Assembly: GCF_014648075.1 (NCBI RefSeq)
Contig: NZ_BMQK01000021.1
Span: 1 to 64,000, forward strand
Reading direction: 5' to 3'
Origin: Streptomyces ruber
Lineage (GTDB): Bacteria > Actinomycetota > Actinomycetes > Streptomycetales > Streptomycetaceae
Length of the DNA: 64,000 nucleotides
In this document: in pieces, positions 9,136 through 17,061 of the stretch
How the letters are laid out: each line of letters begins with the position of its first letter
Position numbering within the stretch: the first letter of the stretch is position 1
Notes under the pieces: model-generated
Database searches by the model: none
Told to the model about the DNA's origin: nothing
The model's input: only the letters and a program-made list of their open reading frames with translations
Program-made: the position numbers and the translations under genes

Positions 9136-10098
9136 TCAGATGTTGGGTGCGACCTGGGATTTCGTTGTTGCGAGGTAGTGGTTGTTCTCGTATTCGACCG
9201 GCGGGACGTGGCCTATCTCACCGTGGAGTCGCCGGTGGTTGTACCAGTCGACGTACTCAGCGGTGGCGAGCTCGACGTCGGACAGCGTCTTCCAGGGCCG
9301 CCAGGGCTTGATCAGTTCGGTTTTGAACAGGCCGATCGTGCTCTCCATCAGGGCGTTGTCGTAGGCGTCGCCCACCGATCCGATGGAGGCGGCGATGCCG
9401 GCGGCCTCCAGGTGGCCGGCGAGCCGGAAACTCGTGTACTGCGACCCGGCATCCGAGTGATGGATCAACTGGCCCGGCCGGACGGGGTGGTGGTCGCGGT
9501 CGCGTTGCTACAGTGCCATCTCCAGGGCGTCCAGCACGAAGACCGTTTCCTTCACGGTGGCCGCGGACCAGCCGACGATCCGGCGGGAGAAGGTGTCCAC
9601 GACGAAGGCGACGTAGACGACGCCTGCCCAGGTCTTCACGTGGGTGAAGTCCGCGACCCAGCACCGGTTCGGGGCGCCGGCGACGAAGTCGCGGTCGACG
9701 AGGTCCGGGGCCCGGTCGGTCTGACCGCCGGGCAGCGTGGTGATCACGCGCCGGCCGCGGACGGCGCCGGTGATGCCGAGCTCGCGCATCAGCCGCTCGA
9801 CGGTGCAGCGGGCCACCGCGTGGCCCTGCCGGTGCAGTTCCCGCCAGATCTTCCTCGCGCCGTAGACACGGTAGTTGGCCTCGAAGACGGCGCTGATGTG
9901 CTCTTTCAGCTCGGCGTCCCGCACGGTCCTGGCGGACGGCGTGACCTGTCGTTTGTGGTGGGCGTAGTAGGTGGCAGGGGCGATCTTGCAGTCGTGTGCG
10001 CTGAGCACGCGGCAGATCGGCTCGACACCGCCGAAGCGGTCCCGGTGCTCGTCAATGAACGCTACGAGCGCGTGTGTGGCCGGTCGAGCTCGGCCGCG
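9136..10098 (-). pseudogene. IS3 OrfB transposase (DDE) with in-frame stop
   Basis: The integrase-type catalytic part of an IS3 transposase: HTH_21-like region with VSAHDCKIAPATYYAHHKR, then ADFTHVKTWAGVVYVAFVVD (first Asp region), HHSDAGSQYTS (second Asp) and TELIKPW (Glu region). An amber codon near 9508 splits it after LDALEMAL; the codon stands where relatives have Trp (ALWQRDRD), so a single TGG to TAG change is the simplest cause. The frame is otherwise intact to 9136. It needs -1 frameshifting from OrfA for expression. Confidence 0.85.
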
Positions 10099-10388
10099 AA
10101 AAAAGACGCCGCGGCCTTGAGGATCTCGTTGGCCCGCTTGAGCTCTGCGTTCTCCTTCTTCAGCCGCTTCAGCTCGGCCGACTCCTCGATCGTGGTGCCC
10201 GGCCGGACGCCGGCGTCGATCTGGTCCTGCCGGACCCACTTGCGCAATGTCTCGGTCGTGCCGATCCCGAGCTTGGCCGCGACCGCTTTCATCGCAGCCC
10301 ACTCGGTGTCGTAGTCGGGCCGCACCTCGGCGACCATCCGCACCGCACGACGGCGCAGCTCAAGCGGGTAAGGGGAAGGACGTGCCAT
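10062..10388 (-). CDS. IS3 OrfA (helix-turn-helix, leucine zipper)
   Basis: A 108-residue protein: the HTH_Tnp_1 domain at residues 5-60 (YPLELRRRAVRMVAEVR, then ETLRKWVRQ) binds the terminal repeats, followed by a leucine-zipper coiled coil (SAELKRLKKENAELKRANE, ~70-92) that multimerises the transposase. The slippery T run near the end (codons for SFF) shifts part of the ribosomes into OrfB. Complete. Alone, OrfA of this family usually acts as an inhibitor of transposition. Confidence 0.88.
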   Translation of the reverse strand: MARPSPYPLELRRRAVRMVAEVRPDYDTEWAAMKAVAAKLGIGTTETLRKWVRQDQIDAGVRPGTTIEESAELKRLKKENAELKRANEILKAAASFFAAELDRPHTRS

Positions 10389-10439
10389 GACTCGATCCTC
10401 TCAAATGATCGAGTCCCTACCGAACCCGGAACGGTTCAT

Positions 10440-10788
10440 TGTCGGTCTTGGGCGAGCGGTTGTGCTCGATGGGCCGACCCAGCACGGTCGCCCGCCGGGC
10501 CGTCGCCGGATCGTCGCCCGCCTCCAGGCGCTCGCGCTCGATCCGGTCGGCGTCCGGGTGCTGGCCCTCCCCCAGAAGCAGTTCGGCCTGCCGCTCGGTC
10601 ACCACGTCCCCGGCCGTAAGGCCGACCGCGGCCAGGCCCCGGCCCTTCCAGACGCCGGGCGGGACACCGGCTTCGTCCTGGGCGGCGCGCAGCGGCGTGC
10701 CCGTCCGGCGGTGACCGTCGCCGACCATCACGCCACGGAAGAGGTAGCGCACCCCGTTCCCCGGGCGAACTGGCGACATGCTAATCAT
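10440..10788 (-). pseudogene. MobF relaxase, N-terminal fragment cut by IS3
   Basis: From ATG 10788 the reading MISMSPVRPGNGVRYLFRGV with VWKGRGLAAVGLTAGDVVTE and ATVLGRPIEHNRSP matches the start of actinobacterial MobF (TrwC-like) conjugative relaxases, whose N-terminal domain nicks oriT using a nearby tyrosine (YLF, Tyr18 from this start). Only ~115 residues remain; the IS3 inverted repeat begins at 10439 and no continuation is found on the far side of the IS, so the remaining ~1,000 or more residues have been deleted. It is a relic of an integrative or plasmid mobilisation region. Confidence 0.75.
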
Positions 10789-10947
10789 CGGCCCATGGAA
10801 CCCCGGGCGTGACCTGCACAAAAGCGTGATCCGTGGTTCTTCCCGCCGGGCGGGAGGGCATCACCAGATCTTTACCGGAGCGCCCGCCAGGCGGGCCGCC
10901 GGGCCAGCCCAAGACGGTAAGCCGCCGACCTGTGCACAGTCCGCCGC

Positions 10948-11145
10948 ATGACTACCGAACTGCTCCACGGAGACCTCTGCCCGCTGTGCGGCCGGCCCCT
11001 CACGCTGCTCCCGACCGTCATCGTCCGCTCGAACGTGCCGTACCCCACCCGGACCGACTACCTGCCACACTGCACCGCCTGCGCCGACGACCTGCCTAAC
11101 GTGCAGAGGTGGAACGACCTGATGAACGACCGCTACGGCCTCTGA
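10948..11145 (+). CDS. Small zinc-ribbon-like protein
   Basis: A 65-residue protein with CPLCGRP at residues 11-17 and HCTAC at about 46-50, a two-CxxC layout that would bind one zinc ion. Short proteins of this type are common in Streptomyces mobile regions. The ATG at 10948 follows a GC-rich stretch with no strong ribosome binding site. No partner or function is evident; it lies upstream of, and divergent from, the relaxase remnant, as accessory genes of conjugative elements often do. Confidence 0.55.
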   Translation: MTTELLHGDLCPLCGRPLTLLPTVIVRSNVPYPTRTDYLPHCTACADDLPNVQRWNDLMNDRYGL

Positions 11146-11295
11146 CCAGACCGTGCGAATGCTGCGCGCCAACCACACCAGCACCACCCAGCCGACTCCA
11201 ACGCCATTTAACGCGCACCAACGCACCACTCCCCCGACAACCCACCACTGAGCGCACCGCGTCACCGACGCCCTTCAACACGACCAGCCACCACC

Positions 11296-11319
11296 GCCCC
11301 CGGCCGACCGGCCGGGGGC
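11296..11319. terminator. Perfect 10-bp GC hairpin
   Basis: Arms GCCCCCGGCC (11296-11305) and GGCCGGGGGC (11310-11319), loop GACC. It is placed 150 bases after the zinc-ribbon gene and just before the toxin-like fragment, so a terminator for the former is the simplest reading. Confidence 0.55.
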
Positions 11320-11345
11320 TTCGTGCATCGGTGGAGGAGTTCGCC

Positions 11346-11489
11346 GTGCCTACGTACGAGGTTCTGCCCCGCTCCACCGCCGACCTGGACCGCCTCACCC
11401 AAGAACAGCGCCGCCTATTCCGCCGCACCGTGGCTGCCTTCGTCGAGGACCCGCGCACCGGCGACTTCCGGCAAGCGCGCGGGTTCGCA
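11346..11489 (+). pseudogene. N-terminal fragment of a RelE-like toxin or related small protein
   Basis: From GTG 11346: VPTYEVLPRSTADLDRLTQE, then QRRLFRRTVAAFVEDPRTG, resembles the N-terminal half of Streptomyces RelE/ParE-superfamily proteins (MPxYxVxPRFxxDLxRLTxEQRRxFR). After about residue 45 the family match stops although the frame stays open to 11660, so the C-terminal half, with the catalytic beta sheet, has been replaced. No antitoxin gene is adjacent. The family call rests on the N-terminal half only. Confidence 0.5.
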
Positions 11490-11675
11490 GAATTTGGCAA
11501 CGGTCAGCCGGGGAACCCGTCCACCAACTGGGCGGTTCCCGGCGTAGAACGAGTGGGTTCTGCCCGGCTGGCCGTAAGGGCCTTGGGACGGGTGCCGGTG
11601 CTCGGAGATACGAATTCGGCCGCAGTGAGCCTCACACACGGTCTCCTCGGGCGGAGGTGAGTCGATGATGTACGA

Positions 11676-12053
11676 ATGACATACATAGCTCCCCCGGAGT
11701 GGCCGCCGCCAGCTGGATGGCCGCCGCCGTTCGACGACTGGACACCGCCGCGGGGTTGGACGCCGAATGCTCGCCGCCCCGTCCGCATTCCGCCGGACGG
11801 ACACGGCATCCTACTGCCGGGGCTGCCCGGGGCTGAGGAACCCTCCGCGCCCGAACCACCGGCCGCTGCCGCAGATGGGCGCCCCAGGGTCGTGGTGCGG
11901 ATGCTTGCGCTGTGGGCGCGGTCCGTCCAGCGCGACGCCCACAGCTACTACCAGGCCGCGAGCAAGGCAGCATGGACGGACCGGGCGATCGACTATGGAG
12001 AGGAGTGGTCGCCCACCGGGGACGATCTCGCTCGCGTACTTGAGGACGTCTAA
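11676..12053 (+). CDS. Hypothetical protein, proline/tryptophan-rich N-terminus
   Basis: A 125-residue protein. The N-terminus is a low-complexity Pro/Trp region (PPEWPPPAGWPPPFDDWTPP) of about 35 residues; the rest (VVRMLALWARSVQRDAHSYY, then WSPTGDDLARVLEDV) looks globular and helical. Codon usage has the expected high GC3. It is followed 21 bases later by another small gene on the same strand, probably in one transcript. No known family; the N-terminal repeats suggest a protein-protein interaction tail. Confidence 0.5.
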   Translation: MTYIAPPEWPPPAGWPPPFDDWTPPRGWTPNARRPVRIPPDGHGILLPGLPGAEEPSAPEPPAAAADGRPRVVVRMLALWARSVQRDAHSYYQAASKAAWTDRAIDYGEEWSPTGDDLARVLEDV

Positions 12054-12074
12054 GTTCGGGGGTACCGCCTCGTC

Positions 12075-12446
12075 ATGTCGGCCTACCAGATGGAGCGCTG
12101 GTCGCGGGCCCACCAGCAGATCACCGGCGGCGCCAAGGAGTCGGACGAGCTCCTGGAGAAACTGCGCAACACCATCGAACACCTCGACGAGGCGTCCTTC
12201 ACCGACCTTGTCGCGCAGAAGGGCCCGCCCGACCCGAAACGCAAAAGGAAGAAGTGGTCCATCGAGGAGCTGCCCGGCAAGGAGCTCTTCCTGGGGTTCG
12301 ACGCTGGCTATACCGAGGCCGCGTTCGGCTTGGTAAACCTGCGGGATGTGACGGAGCGGGCACGCCCGTACGCCCAGCTTGATGCACCCGACGAGCCGTC
12401 GTTCGACGACTACGAGCCCGATTTGTACGATCCTGGAAGCGATTGA
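12075..12446 (+). CDS. Hypothetical acidic protein
   Basis: A 123-residue protein: a helical N-terminal part (MERWSRAHQQITGGAKESDE, LLEKLRNTIEHLDEASFTDL), a basic stretch (PDPKRKRKKW), then KELFLGFDAGYTEAAFGLVN and an acidic end (SFDDYEPDLYDPGSD). It is spaced 21 bases after the 11676-12053 gene, suggesting co-transcription. Codon use is normal for the replicon and the frame is unbroken. No domain recognised. Confidence 0.5.
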   Translation: MSAYQMERWSRAHQQITGGAKESDELLEKLRNTIEHLDEASFTDLVAQKGPPDPKRKRKKWSIEELPGKELFLGFDAGYTEAAFGLVNLRDVTERARPYAQLDAPDEPSFDDYEPDLYDPGSD

Positions 12447-12560
12447 TTCACGCCTGCACAGCAGCACTTGTACAAACCGGGCGCTCCCTCACCTGGTGCC
12501 GGGCGGGAGCTGCCCGTGGGCGAGCCAATCGCGCCCTGAGACGTCACTTGGGCAGCTTCG

Positions 12561-12855
12561 CTATTCGGTGATCCCGAAGAGCCTCCTCAGCCTGAGGGGG
12601 TCGGCGGTCTCGGCTGCCTCATTGAGGATGCGGTCCTGGCGCAGGCCGACGAGAGTGAGTCCTTTGGGTACGTCGTCGCGCAGGAGGGCCTTGCCGATGG
12701 CGGGATGGTCGGGGTCGAAGGTTGATCTCTGACTGACAATCAGCCGGGGGTTGGCCGAGGCGGGCCAGCGGCGGTGTCGGTAGTCGAGCCAGTCGGCGGC
12801 GATCTGGTGGGTGAGTTCCTCCAGATAGAGGGTGTGGCGTCGGAGACCATAGCCT
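12561..12855 (-). pseudogene. C-terminal remnant of a Streptomyces integrase-like protein
   Basis: The minus-strand reading YLEELTHQIAADWLDYRHRR, WPASANPRLIVSQRS, DHPAIGKALLRD, LVGLRQDRILNEAAETADPL and RRLFGITE-stop matches the tail of site-specific integrase-like proteins common near Streptomyces transposons. There is no start or catalytic region; the remnant begins where the pentapeptide-like fragment on the other strand starts, a junction of two broken genes. Catalytic residues are absent, so it is inactive. Confidence 0.6.
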
Positions 12856-13021
12856 CTTCCACCGCGCTACCTTCTCAGGCAGCACCTTTGCGTTCTGCGA
12901 CGCGGAATACCGCGGCGGAGGCGTCGACTTCTCCGAGGCCAGAGGTGAACCGCCTCTCAACCTGGTGCCACGACACGGCCACGCCCCGCCAACGGGGCTG
13001 TTCTCGCCTTGGAACTCCTAA
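12852..13021 (+). pseudogene. C-terminal fragment of a pentapeptide-repeat protein
   Basis: The plus-strand frame FHRATFSGSTFAFCDAEYRG then VDFSEARGEPP shows the A/F-rich five-residue periodicity (RATFS GSTFA FCDAE) of pentapeptide-repeat proteins, followed by a Pro-rich tail ending at TAA 13021. About 56 residues remain; the N-terminal part is missing at the junction with the integrase remnant near 12852. Confidence 0.45.
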
Positions 13022-13038
13022 CGGAATGAGTGTTCGAG

Positions 13039-13440
13039 TCAGGAGTCGATCTCCCAGTGAAGGGCACCGGCTTGGGCGGGTGCTTTCAGCGCCTCCCTGA
13101 GGGTGGCCGGGTCGGTGCCGGGCGGCAGGTCCACTGAGAGGTAAGTGCTCTGAAGCCACTCGTGCGGCAGGGCGGCTTCGACGACCTTGCCGTGAAGGAG
13201 CTCATGCAGCTGGTTCCGGTCCTGGTGGTCCGCAACGAGCGCGACACGAAGGGTCCGGTGGCCGGACTTCTGCACCACCGAGGCCACCAGGTGGGCGCTG
13301 TCGATGGTCACCACGTCGAGGTAGCAGATCCCGTAGGTGAAGAAGGGTGATTGTGCCGGTGAGAAGCAGCAACGCGTGATGGTGAGTTCTGGGAACGAGT
13401 GAGGGTGCTCAGCCGCTGGGATGTCGGTGACATTCAGCAA
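13039..13440 (-). CDS. Hypothetical protein
   Basis: A 133-residue protein with no recognised domain. The pattern (SAHLVASVVQKSGHRTLRVA, LVADHQDRNQLHELLHGKVV, EAALPHEWLQSTYLSVDLPP, GTDPATLREAL) suggests an alpha/beta fold, possibly ACT- or DUF4265-like, but this is a guess. The frame is intact and codon use normal. It ends close to the pentapeptide fragment and starts 30 bases from the acetyltransferase gene end on the same strand, so it may be the second gene of that transcript. Confidence 0.45.
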   Translation of the reverse strand: MLNVTDIPAAEHPHSFPELTITRCCFSPAQSPFFTYGICYLDVVTIDSAHLVASVVQKSGHRTLRVALVADHQDRNQLHELLHGKVVEAALPHEWLQSTYLSVDLPPGTDPATLREALKAPAQAGALHWEIDS

Positions 13441-13471
13441 CGCTGCGGAGCCGCAGGCCCTTTGGCTCGGC

Positions 13472-14350
13472 TCACGTCCTGGTGGTGTAGGTGTGAGTTC
13501 GAGTGTGGGAAGTGAAGCCTATGGACTCGTAGAGCTGTTTCGGGACGGGGTAGGCGGCATCTCCGCGGCAGTAGACGGTGGCGTGGTCCCCGCCGGCATC
13601 GGCGAAGGCGTGGAGCACGGCGGTGCAGACGGCGCGGGCCAGGCCGAGGCGGCGATGTTCGGGATGGGTGCCGACCGGCTCGAACTCGCCGATGCGGTTG
13701 GTCTCGTCGTACCAGCCCTGGCAGTAGGCGACGGCATCACCGGCGGGAGAGATGACAATGAGATCGAGCTCTGGGCGGTAGGGCCACATGCTCCTCATGC
13801 GGGCATGGCGCTCGGTGGTGATCCGGGTGGAGCCGAACGCGGCCCGGTGCGCTGCCGCCCGTCCGGCGGTGTCTGTGGGGTCCTGCTGGGCCCGGATCAG
13901 ATAGCCGTCGGGCAGTGGTGGCAGGTCCGGCAGGTGGGTGAGCGGTCGGCGCATCACGGTCATGAAGGGGCCATCGGGGGCGCGCTTGTAGCCGCGCCGC
14001 TCCAGCGTGACGGCCAGGTGCTGTTCCGTCTCGGCGATCTCGACGTGCAACGTTCCGGGAGCCGTCTGCTCGGCCCAGTCGAGTACTTCGTCGGTCAGCT
14101 GGGAATGGCTCGGGTCGACCTGGAGCATGAGGGTGTCGGGCAGCTCGAGCCAGCCCCAGGCCAGGGTCTGGTCCTCGTCGGTCCAGATCGCCGTGGGGTG
14201 CCCGTCGGCCCGGTCGAGGGCCAGGCACCAGTTCCAGGCGAGGTCGCCGATGTGACGGTAGCCGGTCGCGGGGAAGACTCGGGTGGCCAGGTCCTGCATG
14301 GCGCGCAGCGCCAGGGGACCGGTGTAGGTGTGGCGTTGCATGGGCGCCAT
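13472..14350 (-). CDS. GNAT-family N-acetyltransferase
   Basis: A protein of about 292 residues. The C-terminal half has the GNAT core: IGEFEPVGTHPEHRRLGLAR holds the acetyl-CoA pyrophosphate loop (family R/QxxGxG/A, here RRLGLA), followed by AVCTAVLHAFADAGGDHATV and YESIGF. The N-terminal half (residues 20-140) looks like a second, degenerate GNAT domain, as in tandem-GNAT enzymes. It transfers an acetyl group to an unknown amine substrate. ATG 14350 (MAPMQRHTYT) is preferred; ATG 14374 is possible. It sits against the IS21 element end. Confidence 0.75.
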   Translation of the reverse strand: MAPMQRHTYTGPLALRAMQDLATRVFPATGYRHIGDLAWNWCLALDRADGHPTAIWTDEDQTLAWGWLELPDTLMLQVDPSHSQLTDEVLDWAEQTAPGTLHVEIAETEQHLAVTLERRGYKRAPDGPFMTVMRRPLTHLPDLPPLPDGYLIRAQQDPTDTAGRAAAHRAAFGSTRITTERHARMRSMWPYRPELDLIVISPAGDAVAYCQGWYDETNRIGEFEPVGTHPEHRRLGLARAVCTAVLHAFADAGGDHATVYCRGDAAYPVPKQLYESIGFTSHTRTHTYTTRT

Positions 14351-14383
14351 GCTGCCGACTGGCTCCTGGATCAAGCAACGGAG

Positions 14384-15199
14384 TTATCCCTGGCAGGTGA
14401 GGTCTGGCTCAGGTCGCGGCGCCTGTTCTGCCTTGGCCCGGCTCCGGGCGAGCCGGTAGGAGTCGGTGCCGGTCTCGATGATCGTGCCGTTGAAGGTGAG
14501 CCGGTCGACGATGGCCGTGCAGAGCCGGGGATCGATGAAGGTCTTGGTCCAGCCGCCGAAAGCCTCGTTGGAGGCGATGGCGACGCTGTTCTTCTCCTCG
14601 CGCTCGGTCAGCACCTGGAACAGCAGTTCGGCTCCGTGCTTGTCGAGCTCCATGTATCCGAGTTCGTCTATGCAGAGCAGGTCGACGCGGCCGTAGCGGG
14701 CGATGGTCTTGGTCAGCTGCTTGTCGTCCGCCGCCTCGACGAGTTCGTTGACCAGCTTGGTGGCCAGGGTGTACTTCACGCGGAACCCGGCCATCGCGGC
14801 CTCGGTGCCCAGTGCGATCAGGAGATGGGATTTGCCGGTGCCGGAGTCGCCGATCAGGCAGAGCGGCTGTCCCTTCTTCACCCACTCGCAGGTGGCGAGG
14901 GTGTGGACGACGGCTGCATCGATGTTGGGGTTGGCGTCGAAGTCGAACTCCCGCAGCGACTTCTGCCGCGGAAAGGCCGCGGCCTTGATCCTGCGTTCCG
15001 ACCGGCGCCGGGCCCGGTCGTCGCACTCGGCCAGCAGCAGTTCGGCGAGGAAGGTGCGGTAGGACATCTGCTCGCGGGCGGCCTGCTCGGCCAGGTCGGG
15101 GAATTTCGCGCGAATGGTGGGCAGCCGGAGCATCCGGCAGGCGCCGACGACAGCGGTCTCGGCCGCCTGCTCGCTCATCCGGCGGCTGGTGGCGTTCAT
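14384..15199 (-). CDS. istB: IS21 helper ATPase IstB
   Basis: A 271-residue AAA+ ATPase related to DnaC. An N-terminal helical domain (1-95) is followed by Walker A GDSGTGKSH at ~119-127 and Walker B LLCIDELGY at ~172-180, with sensor residues in SVAIASNEAFGGW. IstB assembles on DNA and selects target sites for the IstA transposase. The ATG at 15199 overlaps the istA stop (ATGA), so translation is coupled. Length and motifs are complete. Confidence 0.93.
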   Translation of the reverse strand: MNATSRRMSEQAAETAVVGACRMLRLPTIRAKFPDLAEQAAREQMSYRTFLAELLLAECDDRARRRSERRIKAAAFPRQKSLREFDFDANPNIDAAVVHTLATCEWVKKGQPLCLIGDSGTGKSHLLIALGTEAAMAGFRVKYTLATKLVNELVEAADDKQLTKTIARYGRVDLLCIDELGYMELDKHGAELLFQVLTEREEKNSVAIASNEAFGGWTKTFIDPRLCTAIVDRLTFNGTIIETGTDSYRLARSRAKAEQAPRPEPDLTCQG

Positions 15200-16842
15200 G
15201 ACATCCGTTCTCCCTTGCTGGCAGTGGTCGTGCCGCGAGCGCGGCGGCCAAGGAGCTGGTCGTAGAGGGCCGGTGAGGGCAGCGGCCGGGTGTCGGGCGG
15301 GAGATGGGCCAGCCGCCGTGCGGTCAGGGAGGTCACCGTCGGCTCCCGCCGCCGCGGCTCCGGCTCGGGCAAGCCGGTGTCAGCGTCGTCGGCCTCCTGG
15401 GCCTTGCGGGCCTCCAGAGCGACGGCGTCCGTGGTCAGTGCGCCCACCCTCAGGCTGGCGGCGAGCCCGGCCACCAGGTGCTCGTGCGCAATGCGTCGCC
15501 CCAGCAGCAGCACGTCGATCAGGGCCCGGGTGCCGTCGCGGTCACCGCGGACCTTGCAGGCCGCGGCCCACCACGCGTCATGGACCGGAGTGAACTTCCC
15601 GGCGGCTCTGGCCTGCTCGAGCGCGGTCGCCCCGGGCAGAGCACCGGGCTTGCGCACCAGGACTTCCAGGTAGTGGTCCAGGACCAGCCGCTCCCCGCCT
15701 TTGGCGATCAGCCGTTCGTGCCGGGCGATTCCCGCGCTGCCGTCGTAGACGACCAGCTCGTTGGCGTGCAGCACGGCCCGCACCCGGCGGCCGATGAAGC
15801 GGACCGGCACCGAGTAGCAGTTGGTACGGACCGAGATCCGGCTGTGCCGGTCCACCCGCAACGCGAAGGTGCGGCTGGTGTCGAACGACTTGTCCGGCAG
15901 CGGCTTCAGGAGGGGCTGTTCCACGGCGAAGTACTCACCGGTGGTCCGGGGCCGCATCCGGATGCGCCGGGCATCTTCTTGTTCGTCCCACTGCTCGACG
16001 AGCAGGTTCAGCTCGGCCAAGAAGTCCACCTCGGGAACCGGGACCAGGTGGTTGCGACGGAAGTACCCGACATCCCCTTCCACCCCGCCCTTCTCGTGGG
16101 CGCCGGCCAGGCCGGGGCGGCAGTAGAAGCTGTCCAGGCCGTAGTGCTCGCGGAAGGTGATCCACCGCTCGTTCTCCCGTCTCTCCCGGGCGAACCCGAT
16201 CACCTTGGCGACCGCGGCCTTCAAGTTGTCGTAGCGGACCTTGCCGGTCGGCGCCCCGCCCAGGACGCTGAGGGCGTGCACGTGACCCTCGAAGAACGCT
16301 TCCTGTCCGCCGGACGCGAAGATTCGGTGCACTGCCTTGCCCGAATACGACAGGCGGAAGCTGAACAGGTAGCAGACCACCGTATGCCCGGCCAGACGCA
16401 CCGAGACATCCCCGAAGTCGACCTCCGCTTCGACGCCGGGGCGGTGCGACTGCGGCACGAACGCCTCAACGGGACCACGACCGGCCATCGCGCGAATCTC
16501 CCCCCGGCGCACTGCGACGTAATCGCGGACCATGCCGTAGGAGATGTCATGGGCCTGATGCTCTTCAAGCAGCCGGTCCAGGACACGCTTCGCGGTGTGC
16601 CGCTGCTTGCGCGGGGCGTCCAGATCGGCCCGCAGCATCTGGTCGACCAACGGCTTGTACGGGTCCAGGCGCGTCGGCCTCGGCGGCAGTTTCTTACGCG
16701 GCCGGGGCCAGGCCGACTCCAGCGCGTTCTGCACCGTCGGGTGGCCGACGCCGTACTTGCGCATCACGGCCCGCTTCGACAGCCCGGCACGGCAGTCCCG
16801 GCGGATCGCCGCGTACAGCTCGACCTTGGACCTCGGCGCCAT
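15196..16842 (-). CDS. istA: IS21 transposase IstA
   Basis: A 548-residue DDE transposase. The N-terminal HTH (residues ~1-40, KVELYAAIRRDCRAGLSKRA) reads the end repeats; the rve core contains VEAEVDFGDVSV (first Asp), VRYDNLKAAV (second Asp) and HEKGGVEGDVGYFRR (Glu), followed by the family's C-terminal beta-barrel region. ATG 16842 (MAPRSKVELY) is favoured over 16887 because the upstream 15 codons are not typical of the family. It acts with IstB in cut-and-paste transposition through a circular intermediate. Confidence 0.92.
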   Translation of the reverse strand: MAPRSKVELYAAIRRDCRAGLSKRAVMRKYGVGHPTVQNALESAWPRPRKKLPPRPTRLDPYKPLVDQMLRADLDAPRKQRHTAKRVLDRLLEEHQAHDISYGMVRDYVAVRRGEIRAMAGRGPVEAFVPQSHRPGVEAEVDFGDVSVRLAGHTVVCYLFSFRLSYSGKAVHRIFASGGQEAFFEGHVHALSVLGGAPTGKVRYDNLKAAVAKVIGFARERRENERWITFREHYGLDSFYCRPGLAGAHEKGGVEGDVGYFRRNHLVPVPEVDFLAELNLLVEQWDEQEDARRIRMRPRTTGEYFAVEQPLLKPLPDKSFDTSRTFALRVDRHSRISVRTNCYSVPVRFIGRRVRAVLHANELVVYDGSAGIARHERLIAKGGERLVLDHYLEVLVRKPGALPGATALEQARAAGKFTPVHDAWWAAACKVRGDRDGTRALIDVLLLGRRIAHEHLVAGLAASLRVGALTTDAVALEARKAQEADDADTGLPEPEPRRREPTVTSLTARRLAHLPPDTRPLPSPALYDQLLGRRARGTTTASKGERMS

Positions 16843-16908
16843 CGACGCCCCCTCGCGGAACGGAGCATGGCCATGCTCCCACCGCAAGCCCTCCGCTGTT
16901 GCCGAAAC

Positions 16909-16985
16909 TCACCGACACACGGACACCGCAACCCGAGACGTTTACAGCGCTGACCGACACCCGTTCCTGAAAGTCACCGACACAC
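16909..16985. repeat. IS21 left-end multiple repeats
   Basis: Three copies of a (T/G)CACCGACAC-like motif: TCACCGACACAC at 16909-16920, TGACCGACACCC near 16951-16962 and GTCACCGACACAC at 16973-16985; the last two are each followed by a (T)CCTGAA(A/G) element. Spaced repeats upstream of istA are IstA binding sites in this family. Confidence 0.65.
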
Positions 16986-17061
16986 CCACTCCTGAAGCTC
17001 CTATAGACCATCAAGCCTCCCGCAGACAGTCGCGTCACCCGTGCCCGTGATTCGGCTCTGT

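Larger units (their letters stand above)
9108..10439. mobile_element. IS3-family insertion sequence
   Basis: A 1.33 kb element bounded by perfect 23-bp inverted repeats, 9108-9130 and 10417-10439 (ATGAACCGTTCCGGGTTCGG at the outer end). It encodes orfA and orfB on the minus strand with the usual overlap. A run of six A (T on the coding strand) at 10099-10104 is a good slippery site for the -1 frameshift that makes the IS3 fusion transposase. No 3-4 bp target duplication is visible at the two ends, so one flank has probably been lost. OrfB carries a nonsense codon, so the copy is likely immobile by itself. Confidence 0.9.
14384..16990. mobile_element. IS21-family insertion sequence
   Basis: istA and istB overlap by four bases on the minus strand, the standard IS21 layout. 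Upstream of istA are three copies of a CACCGACAC-type motif (see 16909-16985), matching the multiple repeats that IS21 transposases bind near the left end. Exact terminal repeats and target duplication could not be fixed by eye. Both proteins are full length, so this is the best candidate for an active IS in the window. Confidence 0.75.
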
